Assembly: GCA_002384855.1 (NCBI GenBank)
Contig: DGBP01000015.1
Location: forward strand, 62,001 to 126,000
Reading direction: 5' to 3'
Length of the DNA: 64,000 nt
Source: Nocardioidaceae bacterium UBA4001
GTDB taxonomy: Bacteria > Actinomycetota > Actinomycetes > Propionibacteriales > Nocardioidaceae
Position 1 is the first letter of the stretch. Each line of letters begins with the position of its first letter. Shown piece by piece: positions 1 through 7,176 of this stretch. The notes beneath the pieces are model-generated. The model had not been told where the DNA came from. It did not search any database and saw only the letters and a program-made list of their open reading frames with translations. Made by a program: the position numbers and the translations under genes.

Positions 1-159
1 ACGCGCACACGCGACGGTGTAGAAGGAGTGTGGTGCCAGGTTGACCACGCCGTCGCCCGAGACGGTCGACACCCAGGCGATCGGCCGCGGTACGACGACC
101 GCGGTGAGCAGCCTGTACGGGTTGACGTCCGGATCGGTCACGGAGAAGTCGATACGCAT
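1..159 (-). CDS. Flavin reductase-like FMN-binding protein, N-terminal part only
   Basis: The 53 visible codons start at an ATG at 159 and run off the left edge of the window. The protein begins MRIDFSVTDPDVNPYRLL, followed by a VVPRPIAWVSTV segment and an NLAPHSFYTVA segment. This is the classic opening of the flavin-reductase-like split-barrel family, where the PRPI-W-ST stretch and the APHS/F motif contribute to FMN binding. Members reduce or bind FMN for partner oxygenases, or act as flavoredoxin-like proteins; the substrate cannot be told from this fragment. It diverges from the OsmC gene with only 42 bp between the two starts, so the promoters must overlap. Recognition is from the N-terminal signature only. 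Confidence 0.75.
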   Translation of the reverse strand, partial: MRIDFSVTDPDVNPYRLLTAVVVPRPIAWVSTVSGDGVVNLAPHSFYTVACAR

Positions 160-201
160 GTCTCGATCGTAGGCATGGAGGTCTGTGACAGAGTTCTCGG
201 C

Positions 202-651
202 ATGAACGAGGACAACGTGCGCAGCGTAGAGATCACCCGGATCCGCAAGGGGCTGTACGAAGCCACGAACAGCCACGGCGTGAAGATGGTCTTCGGCAAC
301 GACAACACCCAGAGCTTCTCCGCGGTCGAGCTCCTGCTCACCGCTATCGCCGGCTGCAGTGGCACCGACGTGGACTTCATCACCAGCAAGCGTGCGGAAC
401 CGGCCGACTTCCACGTGTCGATCTCGGGCGACAAGGTTCGTGACGACGCGGGCAAGAACCACGTGGCCAACATCCGGCTCACCTTCGACATCTCCTTCCC
501 CGAGGGCGAGGAGGGGGACGCGGCGCGAGGCGTGCTCGAGCGCGCGGTCCACCAGTCGCACGACCGGCTGTGCAGCGTGAGCCAGACGGTCATGCGTGGC
601 ACGCCGGTCGAGGTGCACATCTCCGGCCTCGAGGACACCTCCGGCGACTGA
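202..651 (+). CDS. OsmC family protein
   Basis: This is a 149-residue protein of the OsmC/Ohr fold. The two conserved cysteines are visible as AGCSGTD (Cys52) and RLCSVSQT (Cys124), in the arrangement used by this family for thiol-dependent peroxide reduction. The spacing and the sequence YEATNSHG near residue 20 look more like the OsmC/YhfA branch than dedicated Ohr, so the physiological substrate is uncertain. The reading frame is open further upstream, but homology begins at ATG 202, giving the usual family length. It is divergent from the flavin-reductase-like gene, a neighbour that would fit a redox or stress role (inference). Confidence 0.85.
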   Translation: MNEDNVRSVEITRIRKGLYEATNSHGVKMVFGNDNTQSFSAVELLLTAIAGCSGTDVDFITSKRAEPADFHVSISGDKVRDDAGKNHVANIRLTFDISFPEGEEGDAARGVLERAVHQSHDRLCSVSQTVMRGTPVEVHISGLEDTSGD

Positions 652-786
652 GCCCCCCGGCTCGGCCCGACGGCGACCCGGATCCGCGGTTCCGCCGACC
701 GATGAGTTCTGTATGGCCGACGAGTCTGCAGTCGTGTGCGGAAAAGCATTACGAAACTGTCGGTCCTCGAACCTAGGGTGGAGCGC

Positions 787-1092
787 ATGTCGTCACAACC
801 GGCCGTGGAGGCCATCGATCTCGTCAAGAGGTTCGGGGACAACACCGCCGTCGACCACGTCAGCTTCGTCGTCCCCGAGGGCTCCGTGCTCGGTCTTCTC
901 GGCCCCAACGGCGCGGGGAAGACCACCACGGTCCGGATGCTGACCACCCTGTCGGTGCCCACCAGCGGCACCGGCCGGGTGGCGGGGCACGACGTGGTGG
1001 AGGAGCCCGACGGCGTCCGCAGGACTGAGGCAGCGTCACCGCATCTCGCGGTCGCGACTGCAGGGGCCGGTCTCGGTCCTGCGACGGCGTAG
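787..1092 (+). pseudogene. Truncated DrrA-type ABC transporter ATPase
   Basis: The reading frame begins like a drug-resistance-type ABC ATPase: MSSQPAVEAIDLVKRFG, then Walker A GPNGAGKTT (residues 39-47) and a SGTGRVAGHDVV turn. Such proteins are normally about 320 residues and continue into the Q-loop, LSGGQ signature and Walker B. Here similarity stops near residue 80 (about position 1027) and an unrelated tail ends at a stop at 1092. All ATP-hydrolysis motifs after Walker A are gone, so the product cannot be a working transporter subunit. A GGTGGAG sequence sits just before the ATG. No permease gene follows. The break meets a second truncated gene on the other strand, indicating a deletion or rearrangement. 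Confidence 0.8.
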
Positions 1093-1297
1093 ATGACGGG
1101 CTGAGTGACGGCAGAGTGCTGCTGACGCCGGAAGCGGGGCAGTTCGCAGGTCTGAAGTGCCGCGATCTGCAGCAGCTGCCCATTTCAGCGTCGGTCGGAA
1201 GTGGGGGGTGGAGCTCTCTCGACCCGGTCTTCCTGGTAGTTGACATAATGTCGCTTATCGGCGGTCGCCCTCGAGGGGGACGGTATCGAATCAGTCG
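1027..1297. other. Rearrangement junction between two truncated genes
   Basis: Between the point where the ABC ATPase loses similarity (about 1027) and where the alcohol dehydrogenase loses similarity (about 1297), neither strand carries a recognisable domain. The segment includes a locally AT-rich stretch around 1240-1260 (TTGACATAATGTCGCTTATC), which stands out from the surrounding GC-rich DNA and could be the scar of a departed mobile element. No transposase, terminal inverted repeat or target duplication could be identified by eye. Confidence 0.5.
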
Positions 1298-2102
1298 ACA
1301 AGGCGCCATGCGGCACGCCGACGAAGCCCACCGTCGATCCGGGCCGGGCGATCTTGAAGGCGGTGTCCATAGCGCCGTTGGTGCCGACGCACTCCAGGAC
1401 GGAGTCGGCGCCGACGCCCTGGGTGAGCTCGCGGATCCGCTCCTCCCCCTCCTCACCGCGTTCGGCGACGATGTCGGTGGCGCCGAACTCGAGCGCGATC
1501 TTCTGCCGCGGCTCGTGGCGGGACATGGCGATGACCCGCTCCGCGCCCATCTGCGAGGCAGCCAGGACCCCGCACAGACCGACGGCTCCGTCGCCGACGA
1601 CCACGGCGGTCGACCCAGGCTTCACCCGCGACGCCACGGCGGCGTGCCACCCGGTGGCCATGACGTCGGTGAGCGTGAGCAGCGACGGCAACAGCGCCTC
1701 GTCGGGCATGCCGTCGGTCCTGACGAGGCTTCCCTCTGCCTGGGTGACCCTGACGTATTCGCCCTGACCACCCTTGGTGACGCCGACGTTCACGCAGGCC
1801 GACGTCGTCCCCGCTTCACAGTGCGGGCAGGTGTTGTCGCAGTGGCAGAACGGCACGATCACGAAGTCGCCGGGCTTGAACGACCGGACGGCCGGACCTG
1901 CCTCCTCGACGACCCCGATGATCTCGTGTCCGATCACGTCGCCGGGCGTGATGTCGTTCTCGCCGCGGTACGGCCAGAGGTCGGAACCGCAGATGCACGA
2001 GGCCACGACCCTCACGATCGCGTCCGACGGCGCCTCGACAGTGGGCGACGGGCGCTCCTCGAGGCGGATGTCGCGGGTCCCGTGAATAGTCGTCACTCGC
2101 AT
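1185..2102 (-). pseudogene. C-terminally truncated zinc-dependent alcohol dehydrogenase
   Basis: The protein starts as a normal medium-chain zinc dehydrogenase. It has the catalytic zinc ligand in SCICGSD (Cys38), GHE (His59-Glu60), the structural zinc cysteines in CHCDNTCPHCEAGTTSAC, and a Rossmann segment VVVGDGAVGLCG near residue 170. Family members are about 340 residues. Similarity ends near residue 268 (GVPHGAL), and the last 37 residues to the stop are unrelated low-complexity sequence. The missing C-terminus contains part of the cofactor domain and the closing helices, so activity is doubtful. ATG 2102 is a good start. It faces the truncated ABC ATPase across the same breakpoint region. 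Confidence 0.8.
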
Positions 2103-2177
2103 GCCGGCATCCTGTCACGCACCCGGCAGAGGCCTCAGCACGCTCTTCTGCACACGCCGGGCGCCCGCAGCCGCACC

Positions 2178-2232
2178 AAGTGGTCAGCGCTTGCACATTT
2201 CGGGGCTCCGGAACTGCAACAGCTGACCACTT
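2178..2232. repeat. 55-bp imperfect palindrome upstream of the truncated dehydrogenase
   Basis: The outer arms AAGTGGTCAGC (2178-2188) and GCTGACCACTT (2222-2232) are perfect inverted repeats. Inner arms TTGCA (2191-2195) and TGCAA (2215-2219) share the same centre, and a further TTTCGG/CCGGAA stem closes a four-base loop. It lies 75 bp upstream of the dehydrogenase start. It could be an operator, a transcript hairpin or a small non-autonomous mobile element. The rest of the 363-bp gap from 2103 to 2465 shows no gene. Confidence 0.75.
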
Positions 2233-2430
2233 CGCGTCTCTGGCCCCCTTCCAGGACCGCACCCGACGAGCGACGTCGACTCTGCCCCTCCCGCACGGAC
2301 CTGGCGCTGCTCGGTGCCGCCGCCGGCTGGCACACGCCACCTGCGAGACCTGGTCGGCTGCTGCCCGCCTTGCCTCTCCCCCGGATCCGCGCATACTGGA
2401 CGAGTCCCCGCTGCCGTCGGCGAGCCGATT

Positions 2431-2462
2431 CCCCAATATCTCACATGTGAGATACATTGGGG
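2431..2462. promoter_or_regulatory. Probable operator overlapping the start of the XRE-MurA-like gene
   Basis: A perfect 16-bp palindrome ATCTCACATGTGAGAT (2438-2453) is flanked by CCCCAAT (2431-2437) and ATTGGGG (2456-2462), themselves inverted repeats shifted by one base. It ends four bases before the ATG of a gene whose product carries an XRE helix-turn-helix. Autoregulation at this site is the simplest reading (inference). The only Shine-Dalgarno-like sequence is the GGGG inside the right arm. Confidence 0.65.
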
Positions 2463-2465
2463 CGC

Positions 2466-3992
2466 ATGACTGAGGACTACCTGAGCCGGATCGGCAACCT
2501 GATCCGCGACGCCCGAAAGCACCGGGGCTGGACCCAGACCCAGCTCGCCGAGGTGCTGTCCACCAGCCAGAGCGCCGTCAACCGCATCGAGCGCGGCCAC
2601 CAGAACCTCAGCCTCGAGATGCTCGCCCGCATCGGCGAGGCCCTCGACTCCGAGATCGTCTCCCTCGGTGGCGGACCCACGCACCTGCGAGTCACCGGCC
2701 CCACCCAGCTCTCCGGCAGCATCGACGTCAAGTCGTCGAAGAACGCCGGCGTCGCGCTCCTCGCGGCCTCGCTGCTCAACCGAGGCCGTACGACGCTCCG
2801 CAAGGTCGCCCGGATCGAGGAGGTCAACCGGCTGCTCGAGGTGCTCAACAGCATCGGCGTGGAGACGCGCTGGCTCAACGAGGACAACGACCTCGAGATC
2901 GTCCCCCCGGCCGAGCTCGACCTCACCCGGATCGACGAGGAGGCTGCCCGTCGTACCCGCTCGATCATCATGTTCCTCGGCCCGTTGATGCACCGCGAGG
3001 AGACCTTCGAGCTGCCCTACGCCGGTGGCTGCGACCTCGGCACCCGTACCGTCGAGCCGCACATGGCTGCGCTGCGTCCCTTCGGCCTGGAGGTCAAGGC
3101 CACCGAGGGGAGCTACCACGCGACGGTGACCCGCGCGATCACGCCCGGTCGGCCGATCGTGCTGACCGAGCGCGGCGACACCGTCACCGAGAACGCCCTG
3201 CTGGCCGCCGCCCGGCACCACGGCGTCACGATCATCCGCAACGCCAGCCCGAACTACATGGTCCAGGACCTCTGCTTCTACCTCGAGAAGCTCGGGGTGA
3301 AGATCGACGGCATCGGCACCACCACGCTCACCGTGCACGGTGTCCCCGAGATCGACGTCGACGTCGACTACGCACCGTCCGAGGACCCGATCGAGGCGAT
3401 GTCGCTGCTCGCGGCCGCCATCGTCACCGATTCCGAGATCACGATCCGCCGGGTGCCGATCGAGTTCCTCGAGATCGAGCTCGCGCTGCTGGAAGAGATG
3501 GGTTTCAGCTACCACCGCAGCGACGAGTACGTCGCCGCCAACGGGCAGACCCGCCTCGTGGACATCACCACCAAGGTCTCGCAGCTCCACTCCCCCATCG
3601 ACAAGATCCACCCGATGCCGTTCCCCGGGCTCAACATCGACAACCTGCCCTTCTTCGCGGTCATCGCCGCGGTCGCCGAGGGGCAGACCCTGCTCCACGA
3701 CTGGGTCTACGAGAACCGCGCGATCTACCTCACCGAGCTCACCAAGCTCGGCGCCCAGGTCAAGCTGCTCGACCCGCACCGCGTGATGATCGAGGGTCCG
3801 ACCAGGTGGTCCGGCGCGGAGATCGTCTGCCCGCCGGCGCTGCGACCGGCGGTGGTGATCCTGCTCGCGATGTTGGCCTCGAAGGGCACGTCGGTGCTCC
3901 GGTCGGTCTACGTCATCAACCGCGGCTACGAGGACCTCGCCACGCGCCTGAACCAGCTCGGCGCGCGGATCGAGACGTTCCGCGACATCTGA
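2466..3992 (+). CDS. XRE DNA-binding domain fused to a MurA-like enolpyruvyl transferase
   Basis: This is a 508-residue fusion. Residues 8-60 form an XRE/Cro helix-turn-helix (GWTQTQLAEVLSTSQSAVNRIE). From about residue 76 the protein is an EPSP-synthase-fold enzyme of the UDP-N-acetylglucosamine 1-carboxyvinyltransferase family. It keeps the Lys-Asn pair (Lys92-Asn93, in SSKNAG) and the loop cysteine (Cys189, in AGGCDLGTR) that correspond to the PEP-contacting residues of MurA. MurA makes UDP-GlcNAc-enolpyruvate, the first committed peptidoglycan precursor. A DNA-binding domain on such an enzyme suggests a metabolite-sensing regulator or an enzyme controlling its own synthesis. Similar fusions are annotated in other actinobacteria alongside a separate conventional MurA (from memory). 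The start at ATG 2466 lies directly behind a palindrome. Confidence 0.85.
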   Translation: MTEDYLSRIGNLIRDARKHRGWTQTQLAEVLSTSQSAVNRIERGHQNLSLEMLARIGEALDSEIVSLGGGPTHLRVTGPTQLSGSIDVKSSKNAGVALLAASLLNRGRTTLRKVARIEEVNRLLEVLNSIGVETRWLNEDNDLEIVPPAELDLTRIDEEAARRTRSIIMFLGPLMHREETFELPYAGGCDLGTRTVEPHMAALRPFGLEVKATEGSYHATVTRAITPGRPIVLTERGDTVTENALLAAARHHGVTIIRNASPNYMVQDLCFYLEKLGVKIDGIGTTTLTVHGVPEIDVDVDYAPSEDPIEAMSLLAAAIVTDSEITIRRVPIEFLEIELALLEEMGFSYHRSDEYVAANGQTRLVDITTKVSQLHSPIDKIHPMPFPGLNIDNLPFFAVIAAVAEGQTLLHDWVYENRAIYLTELTKLGAQVKLLDPHRVMIEGPTRWSGAEIVCPPALRPAVVILLAMLASKGTSVLRSVYVINRGYEDLATRLNQLGARIETFRDI

Positions 3993-4019
3993 CCCGACGC
4001 GCCGCCGCCGGCGCGACCC

Positions 4020-4283
4020 TCAGCCGAAGAGCGTCTCGATGTACGCCTTGGCCCGAGGCTTGCTCGGCGGCGGCGCAGTCATGTCCGCGGTGATCCGTGG
4101 CAGCGGCTCGGTGTGGTGGATCCCGGCGCCGGCGTGCCAGTCGTTCTCAGCCTCGATGAGGTTCCCGAGGTCGGCCCGCTCGAGGAAGATGCCGTGGCAG
4201 GACGTGCAGCGCGCCACCTCGGCGTGGCCGAGCGTCCGAGGCTCCATCGTCGATCCACACTTGGGGCAGGTCATCTCGTCCAT
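4020..4283 (-). CDS. Small TFIIB-type zinc-ribbon protein
   Basis: This is an 87-residue protein. A four-cysteine zinc ribbon occupies the first third: CPKCGST near residue 6, then CTSCHGIFLERADL near residue 24. This Cys-x2-Cys...Cys-x2-Cys-H-G-x-F/W-L pattern is typical of the zf-TFIIB family of bacterial proteins of unknown role. The remainder is polar and proline-rich and ends in KAYIETLFG. ATG 4283 is used; the in-frame ATG at 4274 is preceded by AAGGATGG and is an equally good start. It is convergent with the MurA-like gene. Confidence 0.75.
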   Translation of the reverse strand: MDEMTCPKCGSTMEPRTLGHAEVARCTSCHGIFLERADLGNLIEAENDWHAGAGIHHTEPLPRITADMTAPPPSKPRAKAYIETLFG

Positions 4284-4432
4284 CCTTCGACCGTACTCCC
4301 CGGACCGGTCGATGCGTGGCAGCGACGCAGACCTGAGTACGACGGCGGAGGACACGTGCCGGGCGCACGGCCGAGGCTGGACCTGTGTGGCAGTCGCCTG
4401 GCACCGGAGACGCGTTCGGGGATACTTCTGGT

Positions 4433-5248
4433 GTGACCCGCCCCCGGACCGGCTTCCCCTACCTCGACGCCGTCCTGGACCACCCCGGCGCAGTCCTCGC
4501 CTTCGCCCACCGGGGTGGCGCCTACCACCCGGAGATCGAAGGTCTGGAGAACTCCCTCGTCGCCTTCCGGCACGCCGTCGAGCTCGGCTACACGTACCTC
4601 GAGACCGACGTGCACGCCACGCGTGACGGACAGCTGTTCGCCTTCCACGACGCCGCCCTCGACCGGGTGACCGAGCATCGCGGCACCGTGGCCGACCTGT
4701 CCTCCGGCGAGGTCTCACGAGCCCTCATCTCCGGCCGCGAGCCGATCCCGACCATGGCTGCGCTGCTCGAGGAGTTCCCCGAGGCGCGCTTCAACATCGA
4801 CCTCAAGTCCGATGCCGCCGTGGAGCCCCTGGCACGCCTGGTCCGCGCCACGGGGTCCTACGACCGGGTCTGTGTCGGGGCGTTCTCCCACCGCCGGATC
4901 ACGACCTTCCGCCGCCTCGTGGGGACCCGGGTGGCGACCTCCGCCGGCCCGGTCGAGGCCGCGCTGTTCCGAGTGCTCCCGACGGCGCGCCTGGTCGACC
5001 TCGCGGTACGGCGCCACGCCGGTGCCCTGCAGCTGCCGAGGCACCGTGGCCGCCTCACCGTGGTGACACGTGGTCTCGTGCGCCGCGCCCATGCCCTGGG
5101 GCTGCACGTCCACGTGTGGACCGTGGACGACCCCGCCGAGATGCACGAGCTGCTCGACCTCGGGGTCGACGGCCTGATGACCGACCGGACCGACCTGCTC
5201 CGCGACGTACTCGTCGACCGCGGCCAGTGGATGGGAGCACCCCGGTGA
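4433..5248 (+). CDS. Glycerophosphodiester phosphodiesterase family protein
   Basis: This 271-residue GDPD-family TIM-barrel enzyme hydrolyses glycerophosphodiesters to glycerol-3-phosphate and an alcohol. The diagnostic segments are AHRGG (catalytic His-Arg), ENSLVAF, LETDVHATRDGQLFAFHD (metal-binding Glu-x-Asp and the second catalytic His), FNIDLKS and the C-terminal VHVWTVDDPAEM...GVDGLMTDR. No signal peptide is visible, so it is probably cytosolic. The open frame extends upstream, but GTG 4433 matches the family start and is preceded by CGGGGA. It is followed by a hairpin at 5348-5371. Confidence 0.85.
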   Translation: MTRPRTGFPYLDAVLDHPGAVLAFAHRGGAYHPEIEGLENSLVAFRHAVELGYTYLETDVHATRDGQLFAFHDAALDRVTEHRGTVADLSSGEVSRALISGREPIPTMAALLEEFPEARFNIDLKSDAAVEPLARLVRATGSYDRVCVGAFSHRRITTFRRLVGTRVATSAGPVEAALFRVLPTARLVDLAVRRHAGALQLPRHRGRLTVVTRGLVRRAHALGLHVHVWTVDDPAEMHELLDLGVDGLMTDRTDLLRDVLVDRGQWMGAPR

Positions 5249-5347
5249 GCCGACCCCGGCCGCGGCATCCGTGGGGCCGGCAACGGTGCCCTCGTTCGCC
5301 TGAGGAACGCGGCGCAGGTCACGTCGCCGACACGCCCGGGGGCACGT

Positions 5348-5371
5348 GTACCCCGCCCGTCGGGCGGGTAC
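5348..5371 (+). terminator. GC-rich hairpin after the phosphodiesterase gene
   Basis: GTACCCCGCCCG (5348-5359) pairs with CGGGCGGGTAC (5361-5371) with one bulged C and a single-base turn; in practice the closing pairs open into a small loop. It lies 100 bp after the phosphodiesterase stop and before the rbpA promoter. There is no U-tract, as is common in actinobacteria. Confidence 0.5.
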
Positions 5372-5406
5372 GAGTGCTGTGCACCACAGACCGGGGTCGG
5401 CCGTTC

Positions 5407-5433
5407 GGGAATCACCGCGACCGTCCAACCGTT
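5407..5433 (+). promoter_or_regulatory. SigR-type promoter of rbpA
   Basis: GGGAAT (5407-5412), an 18-base spacer and GTT (5431-5433) match exactly the -35/-10 pattern recognised by the thiol-stress sigma factor SigR/SigH of actinobacteria. It lies about 90 bp upstream of rbpA. In Streptomyces coelicolor rbpA belongs to the SigR regulon (established knowledge), so the match is both positional and functional. Confidence 0.8.
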
Positions 5434-5524
5434 GTGCTAGACGAACGGTGGTCCGCGAGTCTCGCGGGCGCCGGTCCGCGATCATGGACACATCGGGGAA
5501 ACACGAACATCAGGAGGTGGCTCG

Positions 5525-5911
5525 ATGGGAGAGCGCACGTTGCGTGGCGCCCGCCTCGGGGGCCAGAGCTTTGAGGACGAGCGTGGCATCGAGTTCGCCG
5601 CGCGCCAGCAGGTCGGCTACAAGTGCCCGCAGGGCCACGGGTTCGAGATCACCATGTCCGTCGAGGCGGACGTCCCGGCGGTGTGGGAGTGCCCCCGCTG
5701 CGGCGCCGAGGCGCTGAGCACCAGCGGCATCGTCAAGGAGGAGAAGGCCGAGAAGCCGGTCCGCACCCACTGGGACATGCTGCTCGAGCGTCGCTCGATC
5801 AAGGAGCTCGAGGACATCCTCACCGAGCGCCTGGAGCTGCTGCGCGGCGGCGAGATCGGCCCCGCGCACCTGCACCGCCCCCGCAAGACGAAGTCGAAGA
5901 AGTCTGCCTGA
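5525..5911 (+). CDS. rbpA: RNA polymerase-binding protein RbpA
   Basis: RbpA is an actinobacterial RNA polymerase accessory protein that binds group 1/2 sigma factors and promoter DNA and stabilises open complexes. The 128-residue product shows the family order. The N-terminal tail is followed by a zinc-ribbon core (YKCPQGHGFEITM and WECPRCGAEA, containing the metal-binding cysteines). A basic linker comes next, and then the sigma-interacting helix region THWDMLLERRSIKELEDIL. A consensus AGGAGG (5512-5517) precedes ATG 5525 at ideal spacing. A SigR-type promoter lies upstream. The C-terminus ends in a lysine-rich tail. Confidence 0.97.
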   Translation: MGERTLRGARLGGQSFEDERGIEFAARQQVGYKCPQGHGFEITMSVEADVPAVWECPRCGAEALSTSGIVKEEKAEKPVRTHWDMLLERRSIKELEDILTERLELLRGGEIGPAHLHRPRKTKSKKSA

Positions 5912-5938
5912 GCAGACCACCTGAGGCTCACACCCAGG

Positions 5939-6406
5939 TCAGTCCACGACCTCGCCCCGGACCACGTCATCGGGTCCGGGGCTTCGTCGTGCCCCGGCAG
6001 CGCCCGTGGCAGGTCCGGGTGGTCCGCCGAGGAACTTGCGGGTGATCACGCTCGTGAGCACGCGGCGCGCCAGCGGGCGGGTGAACGGCAGGATGAAGAA
6101 GAACCCGAGCGCGTCGGTGAAGAAACCCGGCGTCAGCAGCAGGGTGCCGCCGACCAGCACCAGCACGCCGTCGGCCAGTTCGCGCGCCGGCATCCGGTAC
6201 GACGCCAGCGCGGTCGTCAGGGCGCGCCAGGCGGCGACCCCCTCGCGCTTGAGGAGCGCGGCGCCGAGGATGCTGTCGAGAACGAGGATGAGGATGGTCC
6301 AGCCGATGCCGATGGCCTGGCCGGCCTGGACGATGAGGTAGATCTCGACCAGGGGCACGATCACGAAGAGCGCGGCGACGATCCCCCAGGGAACCCTCCG
6401 TCTCAC
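5939..6406 (-). CDS. fxsA: FxsA family membrane protein
   Basis: This is a 155-residue inner-membrane protein with three to four hydrophobic segments: IVAALFVIVPLVEIYLIV, WTILILVLDSILGAALL, and a pair around LVLVGGTLLLTPGFFTDALG. The LVEIYLI...G...LTPGFFTDALGFFFILPFTR signature is diagnostic of FxsA, named for suppressing F-exclusion of phage T7 in E. coli; its cellular role is unknown. GTG 6406 overlaps the stop of the upstream mannosyltransferase gene by four bases, so it is the last gene of the lnt-ppm1-fxsA operon. A hairpin-forming repeat (5955-5963 with 5973-5981) lies within its 3' end and could also terminate rbpA from the other side. Confidence 0.9.
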   Translation of the reverse strand: MRRRVPWGIVAALFVIVPLVEIYLIVQAGQAIGIGWTILILVLDSILGAALLKREGVAAWRALTTALASYRMPARELADGVLVLVGGTLLLTPGFFTDALGFFFILPFTRPLARRVLTSVITRKFLGGPPGPATGAAGARRSPGPDDVVRGEVVD

Positions 6407-7176
6407 GGCCTCTCCTTCGTCGAGCGCTGGGTGGTCACCTTCGAGAGTACGTCGCCGACCTGACGAGCCCGCTCCTGCAGGCCCCAGCGTGTGATCAGGC
6501 GCAGCGACTCCACGGCGATGTCGGGGCTCATCTTGGACTCCCCGCGCTCGCGCTCGATGAACTCGATGGGGACCTCGGTGACCCTCAGGCCGGCCCCCAC
6601 CGTGCGCCAGGCCAGGTCGGCCTGGAAGCAGTAGCCGACCGACCGCACGTCGGCCAGGTCGATCTTCTCCAGGGTGGTGCGGCGGAACAGCCGGAACCCT
6701 CCCGTGGCATCACGCACCGGGATGCCGAGCAGCAGCCGTGTGTAGAGGTTCCCGCCGCGCGAGAGTGCCTTGCGGGTCCATGGCCAGTTCACCACCGAGC
6801 CGCCGGGGACCCACCGCGACCCGAGGACCAGGTCGGCGTCCTCGAGGGCGCGCAGAAGACGCGGAAGCTGCTCGGGCTGGTGGGAGCCGTCGGCGTCCAT
6901 CTCGCCCACGACGTCGTAGCCGCGCTCGAGGGCCACCCGGAAGCCGTGGAGGTAGGCAGCCCCCAGCCCCTCCTTCGTGGTCCGGTGCACCACGGAGACC
7001 TGGGGGTCGGCGCCGGCGAGCACGTCGGCGAGCTCTCCGGTGCCGTCGGGTGAGCCGTCGTCGACGATGAGCAGGTCGGCCATCGGCAGCGCGGCACGCA
7101 CCCGTCCCACGATCGCCGCGAGGTTCTCGACCTCGTTGTAGGTGGGGACCACGATCACCACGCGTCCCAGGGTCAT
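6403..7176 (-). CDS. ppm1: Polyprenol monophosphomannose synthase
   Basis: This 257-residue GT2-family glycosyltransferase transfers mannose from GDP-mannose to polyprenyl phosphate. The lipid-linked mannose feeds glycolipid synthesis and protein O-mannosylation. Visible motifs are VVPTYNEVENL at the N-terminus, LIVDDGSPDGT, GEMDADGSHQPEQLP (the DxD nucleotide-sugar site), DATGGFRLFRR and the C-terminal FIERERGESKMS. There is no C-terminal transmembrane domain, as in other single-domain bacterial Ppm1 enzymes. In mycobacteria this domain is fused to Lnt; here the two are separate genes overlapping by four bases (ATGA), which supports their functional link. Confidence 0.92.
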   Translation of the reverse strand: MTLGRVVIVVPTYNEVENLAAIVGRVRAALPMADLLIVDDGSPDGTGELADVLAGADPQVSVVHRTTKEGLGAAYLHGFRVALERGYDVVGEMDADGSHQPEQLPRLLRALEDADLVLGSRWVPGGSVVNWPWTRKALSRGGNLYTRLLLGIPVRDATGGFRLFRRTTLEKIDLADVRSVGYCFQADLAWRTVGAGLRVTEVPIEFIERERGESKMSPDIAVESLRLITRWGLQERARQVGDVLSKVTTQRSTKERP

